From Oscarella lobularis (Eukaryota; Porifera; Homoscleromorpha; Homosclerophorida; Oscarellidae): a stretch of 64,000 nucleotides of DNA. Each line of letters begins with the position of its first letter. Within the stretch, counting starts at the first letter, position 1. The stretch is taken from assembly GCF_947507565.1 (NCBI RefSeq), contig NC_089178.1, forward strand, positions 3,410,001-3,474,000, given 5' to 3'. Below, one piece after another: positions 55,585 through 64,000 of this stretch. The position numbers were made by a program, and so were the translations under genes. The notes beneath the pieces are model-generated. The model made no database searches and was not told the origin of the DNA. It saw nothing but the letters and a program-made list of their open reading frames with translations.

Positions 55585-58500
55585 CTACAAACTCTGGTTA
55601 TATGCTTGCAATTCTTGTCTCGTGATTTTACAGCAAACCTGTCGGTCCTCTAGCTCGTCTACGAGTTTCTGTTTTTCTTTTAGCGCGGCTGAACTGGCAC
55701 GCAGAGCATTTGCGCTCTGTTTGCAAGGGAATTAATGTTAAGGAGTGCAAACTACGATAAATAAGAATAAGAGCCTACTTTTTCCAAGTGTTCCGTCAAC
55801 TGAACGACTTGTTCCTAATGGGATCAAAGTGACGGGGTCGCGTCTTCTAAATTTAAGCCGTTTCTTACTTGAAGTTGCCTCAGCGTTCTCTGTCTATTCA
55901 TGTCCGATTCGCCTACGTCTAGTGGGAGTATAGATGCGTAGCATAAACAGTGAATTTCTTTACTTTTCTTTCTGCTGAGGTTTTCTAATAGATCTCTTTG
56001 CTTTGATAGTTCGGATAGAAAGTAGCGTCTATCCTCCTCGGACGCTCTGACGAGTTCCTGTGCGTGCTGATGGCCTCGAGTCACCTGTTGCTTTAGCATG
56101 AAATCTCGCTCCTGTCGCAGCCGAATTTCCTGCTCTATCCACTTCAATTTGCTTATCATATCAGCTATCCACTTTCGAACGTCCGTCTCCATGCCGAGGC
56201 TCGTCGACGACGGCGCAACGGCTAGGCTTGAGTGAAGGTCCGCGGTCATGAGGCTGACTAAGGAGTCGACTTCACTAGCGACCGCTCGGAAGACCGTCTC
56301 TTGATCTGCGGTAATCTGTTGAAGGGTTCGACGCGTGGAAATCAACTCCTCCTCTAATTCCCTAAAAAATTGCATTGCTGAATTTTAAAAATTCGGATTT
56401 TTTGATTATACTCTGTTGTCCGGGAACCAGATTTTTTGCCAGTCTAAGGAAGAAGATCGAGTAAGCGGCATACAATCATTAAGTCTAACCGTCATACTTT
56501 ATTCTTATAGGCTCGAATAAGTTTTCCGTATTTTTGCTCTAAGATTTCCTTTGCTTCAAGTGCTCTATTAATGGTATTAGATTCGAATTAATTAATTAAT
56601 GTATCTCTCTATTACTTGTCTAAAGAAGCTTGGAGAAGTTTCTGTTTGGATTGATCTTTAGCCTGCTGTCGTTGCAATGCTTCGATCATCGAAATTTTGT
56701 CGCTTAGAGTTGCTTTTAGTTTCGAGAGTTCCTCTAATATTTGCTGCTTTTCGTCTCTCGATTGCCTGATTGCGTCATCGAGCTTTCGTTCTCTTTCGTT
56801 CTTGGAGCCCCGAAAGGTTAATTTCGGCTATTTTTTCTATTGATTTATTTCTTACCGTTTGCCTATCTAATTCGGCTCTCAGTTCCGCTACTAGTGCCTC
56901 GTGAGAAGCCTGAGCTTCAGCTGCTTCTTGTCGAAGATCTGCTATCTCGGATCGCGCACTCGTCTCTACCCTCTGATACTCAGAAAGATGTTCACGTAAT
57001 TCCTAACGCGTCAAGTTTGAATTTGAATTCGAATTATCATTATTATTATTTACTTCTGCTCGTGCTAGTTCCGCTGAGAGCTTAGTCGTTAGATCAGAAT
57101 GTTTAGCCTGTGAAAGTTTTAATTGTCTCTACGATGGGGAGGATCAAATTGAGAAGAGGTGGAGATAAATGAAATAGTTTGCCTTGTATCTAGATTCCAA
57201 GTCCTAATGTGTGACCACGAATGAAAGGGAGGCTTTAATTCCTAATCGTCTTTTCTAAGACTTTACCTGAAGTTTTCCGTGTTCTTCTGTCAGGTTTTCT
57301 TTCGCTCGACGAAGATCCTTCACGTGCATAATATATATCAGTACATTTTTAGACAATTTTCCAATCGAACGGGTTTAGCGTTAGACGTAATTAACCTCCA
57401 TCAATTGTTTTTTATCTCTTTGAATTTCAGATTTCTGTGACTCGGCATTTAGCAAATCAGATTTTAGCTAGTTAAAATAATCACGTGGTAATTAGTGTCA
57501 GCAGGCCGCAGAATCTTTTTCGTAGGCGCGAATTCTAATTCTTACCTTTTCAGCAAATTTACGCGCACCCGAAAGCTCGCTCAAGGCATCCTTGAATTTC
57601 GATTGCAATTTATGAAACTATGTACAGTCATCGTCCTTTTGGCATTGCTACAGATGCTACTTACTTCGTGCTTTACAGCCTGGACATGGCTACTTTTAGA
57701 AGTCGAGTCCTCCTATACAAAACAATGCGTGGACGTATTAAAAAATAATCTCTAAGATACCTGTAAGTCAGCGACAACTTGCTGCATTTTTCTCATTTTT
57801 TCCTTATCTAGATGATCCTCATTCTCATTGAAATCGTTCTACGTACACGTCATACTACCCACTTTTTTCTACGTCATCAACGAGTGCTTCTCTGTCGGCG
57901 CTTAGAGAGCTACACTCGCGCTAGAATGGAAACAACACGCAATGAGGATTCTCCTAGGAGTGTGATCGCACTAAAACACACATCTAACAGCTCCATCTTC
58001 TGTCTATTCTCCTCGAGTTCTCGCTTTACATTGTGCACCTTATTCTGATATCTAAATGTTCTCCTACTTTTATCTCGCGTGGAGTCAGTGGAGGAGTCTC
58101 ACCTTTTTACTGCTTCTAATGCCTTTGCGTACTTTCTTCTGATGTTTTCTTCTCTAGCTGATGCGTCGCTCTCCAGCTTTCTTTGCATATGAGCCAATCT
58201 TTCGTTTTTCTCCTCTAGGGATTCCACGTGTTTTTCTCTTCTCGCCAGAAGACTCAGCACTTTCTTTCGTTCGTTTTCACTCTTTCTTAACTCCTCATCG
58301 AGTGCTTCGCGCTCCTGTTCGGCCTCTTCGAGATGACTCTGCGTCTTTTCCAAATGATCGATGAGCCGATGTCTGGAACGACGACTGTGCTCAAATTGCT
58401 TCTGCAAGTCGTCCATTTGAGCTTGTTGTTTATGACGACTGGCGTTACTTTCGGCTAATTTCAAACGCAAATCTCTAACCTAAACAATAAAACCCATTGC

Positions 58501-59481
58501 CAAAATCATTATTATTTAATTAGACTATGTACACTATCTTTCAATCTCTCGTTTCCAATGATACTTTTGTCTAAATTGACAGCAGCGTCCTCCCAATCAG
58601 ACAAGGCCTAAAATAAATAAATAAATAAATATATATTTTTTCTCTCGTTTAATTTCGTACTCGTTCTTTCTCCTCTTCTGTTTGCACCAGCTGATCCTCG
58701 AGCCTATCGACTTTCATCGCAAGACGACGCTTTTCGGCCAACGATCGATCCAACAGTTCACTCTCCCTATCCAAATCCCTAGACCCCCGTACATAAATAA
58801 ATAAATAAAATAAGAAAAATATTGACGAAATCTGACTCGGATAGATTTTCGATCTCCGACTCCATTCGCCTCTCGCGAGCCCGTCGATTCCGATCAACGA
58901 GAGACGCAACGTGGACAGCGTGACGTCGACTTCTAATGTGAAAAAAACGAGTGGGCGTGGCTCGCACACAGGTTTTTTCTTCTTTGAGTTTTTACCGTCG
59001 TCGCTTGTCGATTCCGTCTGTCGATCCGCTCGAATCGTCGTCGACAAAACGAACGATCGATCGTCGCTTCGTTTTTCGCCTTCGAAAGCAGAAGAAGCGC
59101 GATATCGCGTCGTGCAATCGAAAGCCGTCACCCGCCCGCTTTACTTTTCTCTCTGCAATTCGTGCTGCGATCGATCGAGATCGCTTTCGAGCTAAACGAA
59201 GAATTGGGGTCCCCCATTTGGGAGAAAGAAAAAGAAGTGAGGAGGATAGCTCTCACGTCGGTAATCATCTCCTCCTGGCGTCGCGTCACGTCTCTGTACG
59301 ACTCGAAGAGATCCTCGGTGTCGTCGAGACGTCGATTCGTGTCGCGCAGCGAATCCGCGACCTCGTGCAGCTCGCCGGCCAAGTTTCCAGGCGTTCGACT
59401 CGAGACGAGAAGCGAACGCGCGCGCGAACGTCGCCGAGGCGTCCTCAGCTCGCTCAATTTCAACCGCGAGCTAGCAGACAT
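55585..59481 (-). CDS. CEP128-like centriolar coiled-coil protein
   Basis: The start at 59479-59481 gives MSASSRLKLSELRTPRRRSR, a basic Ser/Arg-rich head. Then comes LAGELHEVADSLRDTNRRLD, DTEDLFESYRDVTRRQEEMI, which parallels the conserved CEP128 N-terminal segment (DKISTLANTLQNTNRNLRQVDQMLGRYREY). About 18 exons of almost continuous coiled coil follow (for example LDRSLAEKRRLAMKVDRLED; SRHRLIDHLEKTQSHLEEAE; REKHVESLEEKNERLAHMQR; SALKEKQKLVDEL-type end). The last exon I can follow ends at a stop at 55585-55587 after QELQAYNQSL; a further splice is possible. CEP128 is a subdistal-appendage protein. Coiled coils align easily by chance, so the identity rests on the N-terminal segment and on length. 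Confidence 0.55.
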
Positions 59482-59569
59482 TTAAAATACAAAGGGGTGG
59501 GAGGGGTGGGAGCTGTTTTTTGAACTTTCCCGGTGTCAAAGCGCATGCGTTGAATATAGGAACAACAGG
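59482..59569. promoter_or_regulatory. Bidirectional promoter interval CEP128-like / GNS
   Basis: 88 bases between divergent start codons. They contain GCGCATGCG, an alpha-PAL/NRF1-like palindromic core, near 59540. No TATA box is evident. Confidence 0.55.
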
Positions 59570-61609
59570 ATGCGTTCCTACTTGATCAACGTCGCTATTG
59601 CGTTTGTTTTTGCCTCGCTCGTCACCTGCAGATCACCTAATATTGTCCTGATTCTCAATGACGATCAGGATCTTACGCTTGGCGGTATGAGGCCAATGAA
59701 AAACGCGCAAGCGTTCCTCAAAGATCAGGGAGCTACGTTGGATAATTTCTTCGTGACGACGCCCGTCTGGTGAGTCGTAGCGCGACGGCATAGTCTCCTA
59801 GTAGTCCTTCCTTTTCAGTTGCCCGTCGAGAGCGACTATTTTGACCGGTCTCTATCCGCATAACATTCACGCGAAAGACGGAAGTGGTTGCATGCGTATG
59901 AACGTGTCGAATCCCGTGTTCGAAGCGCAAATGATGGGAAATTGGCTTCAGAAGGCCGGCTACAGGACGGGACAGTTCGGAAAACTTCTCAATCCCATTG
60001 GAATGGTTCCCTACTGTCAGCAAAATAATTCCCGAAAGATTCCGGGTTTTGACGATTATTTGACGATGTGTGACGTAGGTTGCCCGCGGCACGTGACTCT
60101 GGTCTCTCTTGAATTTTCGTTTCTACACAGGATCTTCGTTATTTTCTCAACACTTTTACTCACAATGGAGAACTGTATACGAGCGGATCATCTCCCAACG
60201 ATTATTTGACGTCGATCCTAGGAAATCGATCAATTCAATTTATGAATGATGTAGTAGCAGGATATTTAGAGTAAATTATTTTAATCGGTACCTTCTAGGC
60301 CCTAGAGAAAGACCTTCCTTTCTTTTCATACATAGCACCGTACGCACCTCACAGCCCATGCACTCCAGCTCCAGTGAGACTTCTTCTCCTAAAAAAAATA
60401 CGTTAGAAAAATAGACTGTTCCTCATAGTGGTATGCCAATGAGTTCCGAGAGATGAGAGCTCCTCGCACGCCCAATTATAACTTCTCCGCACTCGATCAC
60501 CACTGGATTATACGACAGCAACAGCCACTGGATCCCAACACGGAAGAAGAAGAAATCGACGAGATGTTTCGTAACAGGTAGAATCTAGCGAAGTTTTGCT
60601 AGTGTACCTTGTGGTTTCAGGTGGAGAGCTCTTCTGTCCGTCGATGATTTGATTTTTGCTGTGGTTCAATTTTTGAAATCTAAAGGAGTGCTGGATAATA
60701 CGTATATCATGATGACAAGTGATCATGGATACCAGTTGGGGCAGGTAATTTCTTTCTTAGTTAAGCAGGTTTTTTCTTGTATAAGGCGTCGTCTTCTCAG
60801 TTTCGTTTACCTATGTGTAAAATGCACGTTTATGAGGTAATTGATTTATATAGTGGGGGTCCCAATCGATTTTATTATTTCCACTCAGCATGACATTCGA
60901 GTTCCATTTCTCATCCGTGGTCCTGGCATTGCAGAAGGGAGTCATTTCACTGGAATCGCTGGTAGATGAGAGAGTAGACTTTATAAATACTTGCATCCTT
61001 ATTAATCAGGCAATGTCGACATTGCTCCAACAATCATGGAATTGGCTGGAGCTGAGATTCCCGCTTATATGAACGGCAAATCGTTTGCCAAGCAGATTGT
61101 AAAGACGGGAGAGCCAAGCAACTGGCGAGAAATGTACATGATCGAGTGAGAGACGAATCTATTGTAAAGAAAAAAACAAATTTACGTAATCGCGATTGGT
61201 TTGCCAAGGTACTGGAGTGTGGGGAATTTCACTGTGATGAATCATCTGATTGATGGCATCAATAATACGTATCTGGCAGCAAGGCTTATAAACGACACTC
61301 ACAATTATGTCTATGCGGAATTCTATCCTATTTTGACTAACGTATGTGTGGTTGGTTGTGGCAGATCCTTATATGGACTCTTCTGTTACAGGAGTTTGAT
61401 ACACCTGTCGAGTATGAACTTTATAACATCGATGAAGATCCTTTCGAAATGAAAAATATTTACGGAACTGAAGAGGCTGATCAGACTTTGGTAAGCCTTG
61501 GAAGAAAGACGATTTTAATTAATTCATTTGGGGGAAAATTTTGTAGGTGGATGCACTGAGATCGTTTATTCACAAACAGGTTGGCTGTATTGGCTCGGAT
61601 TGCTTGTAG
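59570..61609 (+). CDS. GNS: N-acetylglucosamine-6-sulfatase
   Basis: GNS is a lysosomal sulfatase that degrades heparan and keratan sulfate. ATG 59570 gives a signal peptide ([17 protein letters not shown]), then [19 protein letters not shown] with the two metal-binding Asp residues. After an intron comes the sulfatase signature [16 protein letters not shown], whose Cys in C-x-P-S-R is converted to formylglycine. Next [99 protein letters not shown] and [20 protein letters not shown]. The end [10 protein letters not shown] (stop 61607-61609) matches the GNS-specific Cys tail. Several NxT sites are present. Introns are slightly longer than average (up to about 130 bases). Confidence 0.93.
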
Positions 61610-61801
61610 AACCGTTTCCTATTTTTTGCTGTCTTTTTTGGAATGAGATTCGACGCTCGCGCTGATAAAGAACGAAAGGCTTTCGTCCTTACCTATTAAT
61701 TATTCCGTTCACTGTCTCGTCCCATAAGACTTTACCCATTATTCCGTTCACTAAACATCAGCGTCTCTTTGTTCTCTCTTTTTTACCGATATGCTCTATT
61801 C

Positions 61802-64000
61802 CTATGAAGGAAAAACGGCGCCAGGCGTCTCATGCTGATCGTCTGGCGATCGAGAAAACACGCAAGACGACATGCCGGGAGTGGAAGCAAGCGACGACGA
61901 CTCGGATCCCACGACAACCGCACCCTGAATCCTATGTCCCCCTCGAGACGACGAGCTGTCTAAACGGCCATACAGTTCCATGATGTGCGTCTCCAGATAT
62001 TGATTGGCCACTTTTAAACCGGCGCACTTTTCTTCGACCGCCTCCAAGAAAAATAAATATTAGAGAAGATAAATTAATTATGAAGTAGTGTACCTTGAGC
62101 TGGGCCTCGTTTCGACTCTTGATGTCGTCAATAACTTGTTGTTGTTGCTCAAAAGCCATCGCCTAAAGAAAGAAAAAAGTCCATTATATATGACCCAATT
62201 CGTATATGTTCTCATTACCTTGTCCTTGAGCTGTATTTCCAGTTCTTCGGCCTTCGCTTTGTGCTTGAGTAGCTGCGCTGCGCGCTGTCGCGATAATTCC
62301 TCGGCGCTCTTTCGTTCAGCGTGCAACGCCGCCAATTCGCTTTCCAAACGAGCCAATTTCATTTCCTGCCTAGAATGACTGCCTTCAATGTGAAGATGAT
62401 CGTCAAATAAATCGGCAATATAAAGAAAATCCTGACTGAGAGCGTCGAGCTAAAACCGGAGACGGTAAAAAAGAATCCGTCAACGTTGATTCTTTTTCTT
62501 TTACCTGCGCTTGTAACTGTTCGGCTGCTCTTACTTTAGGACGCATGTCGTCGACTTCTCGTCGCCAACGAAGCTTCTCCTCGTTCGTCGCATCGACTTC
62601 CTATGAATTGTTGCAATGAAAATTCACAATGAATCGTTTTTTGAACCTTTTTCAATTCCTGTACGTCTCTACGAAGTCGTTTCGCTTCCTTAACGGCAGC
62701 CGCTTGCGAATCTCTCATAATTTGATTCTCGTCCGCGAAGATTCGGAGCTGCTCTCGCAAAACGTCTTCCATCTTATGACCCATATCCAATTTGGCTCTT
62801 TTTTAATAATTAAAGGGGAATAAAGAGGCTCTTATTGTGAATTTCTAACCTTTCTCTTTCTCCTTCCACTTTAATTTGAATCTGCAATTTTTCGTACTCT
62901 TTGCTTTGCACTTCTAGTTGATTTCTCTAATAATTAGGAATCGGATTTCATCTCCCTTCGTCTCTTTCTCTTCCTACCAGAGCCCACAGCTCCTCTTCTG
63001 CCTTAGAGGCCTGATGAGATCGTCGTAATAAACTCCGATTCCGCTGATCGTGTTGCTCACGCAAATGCCTCTCGTACATCAATTGGGTGTGAAGCAGAAG
63101 AACTTGACTTTTCAAAATCGCAACCTCGTCAGCTTGAGGAGATTCTGCCCGCAGAAAACTCAGCGTGGGCACTAGTACACTAAACTACGCTCTACCTCCG
63201 AAGTGAGACCAGTCCGTTCCCTCCAAATACGTCATAGGAATGCTGAAGGATGAGTTCACCTGTACAGTCTATGCAAGAAACTGTTTTTACCTGCTACTTT
63301 CTTTTGCGTGCAAAACCCGCCCGAGCTCTAGATGACGATCAAGTAAATGGACAGGTGATAAGCCTTGATGAGCTGGAACTGTCGCTCTTGTCGCTCTTGT
63401 CGCTCTTGTCGCTGTAGTTTCTTTTTCCGACTCGCTGCTGAATTTCGTTTGTGTCTCTTCTCCGACGGCGGCGGCCACTTCGGCCGGAATCGGCAATGCT
63501 GACGGCAGCAAATGCGAAAACGTCCTTATTACGCGTCTGGGCGTCGAAACGTGAAGCGAAAGGAAAGACGAACTCTGATTGGAATTGGAAGACTCGTCGT
63601 CATCGCTACCTTCAACATTTGTCGTCAATTCCGACACTTGTTCGGTCGGTGCGACAACAATCGATGTCCTCATCGTGCCGCCGCCATTCGCCGCCGTTTC
63701 ATCATCGCTCTTTGTCGTAGGCAAATCCGTGTCGCTTTGCCACATGAATGCCGGACGTGCGACGGAACTGAAATCGCTGTAATGTTCGGAGGCGTCGAGC
63801 GAAACGGAACGTTGATGAGCGGCGACGTTGACCGTGTGACGACGTCGCCGACTGTCGCCGCCCAAACTGCTACTACTTTGAACGCCGTGGAAACGATTAT
63901 TTGGGAAACTGCTACTGAAATTCCCGCTCGTTTTGCCACTTTCGAGTTCTTTGTACCAATGCGACGTCGAACTCGACGACACTGTGCCGCCGCCGCCGCC
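61802..64000 (-). CDS. TSC1: Hamartin (TSC1), C-terminal part; 5' end outside window
   Basis: TSC1 stabilises TSC2 in the complex that inhibits Rheb and mTORC1. The frame is open through the right window edge, so the N-terminal HEAT-like core is missing. Visible first is a Ser-rich low-complexity linker (63300-63980). Then come LSPVHLLDRHLELGRVLHAK and VAILKSQVLLLHTQLMYERH, LREQHDQRNRSLLRRSHQAS, matching hamartin at the start of its coiled coil ([32 protein letters not shown]). Several coiled-coil exons follow, then NQYLETHIMELYGRLDSSSS, corresponding to the hamartin ELEILDLYGRL segment, and a Ser/Pro-rich tail with stop 61802-61804. It is convergent with GNS (192 bases between stops). Confidence 0.9.

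Noticed and set aside
58951-59523. 190-codon Arg-rich plus-strand frame
   Set aside because: Antisense to the first two exons of the CEP128-like gene, with no start context or homology.

Overview
The window is animal nuclear DNA from a very compact, intron-rich genome. Nearly every multi-exon gene is cut by introns of only about 45-70 bases. Coding density is about one gene per 2 kb. The gene set is metazoan (BAG6, TSC1, KIFAP3, golgin-97, POFUT1, a p67phox-type oxidase activator, RP2, TMEM237, secreted Kazal/Ig/SUEL-lectin proteins). Together these fit a sponge with a small genome, such as a homoscleromorph like Oscarella. The lineage is an inference; no rRNA or mitochondrial marker is present to confirm it. 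There are no CRISPR arrays, recognisable transposases, viral genes or tRNA genes.

Layout. 1-9.2 kb (minus): the 5' part of BAG6, then a long multidomain gene joining a PH/GRAM-like domain, a CCCH finger, a UFD1 domain and an array of TRAF-type fingers. 9.3-16.5 kb: MORN5, a p67phox (NCF2)-like gene, TMEM237, a FYVE-PH protein and a lipid-anchored SPRY protein. 17.1-23.4 kb: KIFAP3 and GOLGA1. 23.4-28.3 kb (minus): two paralogous secreted Kazal proteins with a tiny four-exon MZT2-like gene between them. The larger Kazal protein carries Ig domains, 43 consecutive five-residue repeats dense in N-glycosylation sequons, and a C-terminal SUEL lectin domain. 29.0-41.1 kb: mitochondrial-type aspartyl-tRNA synthetase (DARS2), then a direct tandem duplication of about 4.9 kb. 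Each copy holds the 5' end of DARS2, a TFIIB gene, an intronless ZYG11-like gene and a 3CxxC zinc-finger gene. 41.2-55.4 kb: two unrecognised small genes, DOLPP1, CRAT, PTPA, an IER-like gene, POFUT1, EIF3G, RP2 and NOM1. 55.6-64 kb: a CEP128-like coiled-coil gene, a GNS-type sulfatase and the 3' part of TSC1.

Organisation. Nine pairs of unrelated genes are arranged head to head with 33-236 bases between start codons, so bidirectional promoters appear to be the dominant regulatory arrangement. Functionally the window mixes ciliary/centrosomal genes (MORN5, TMEM237, KIFAP3, RP2, CEP128-like, MZT2-like), protein quality control (BAG6, the UFD1 fusion, ZYG11-like), translation/transcription (DARS2, GTF2B, EIF3G, NOM1) and glycosylation or lysosomal enzymes (DOLPP1, POFUT1, GNS).

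Limits. Exon joins were worked out by eye from splice consensus, reading phase and remembered family sequences. Gene ends given here are start and stop codons, not transcript ends.
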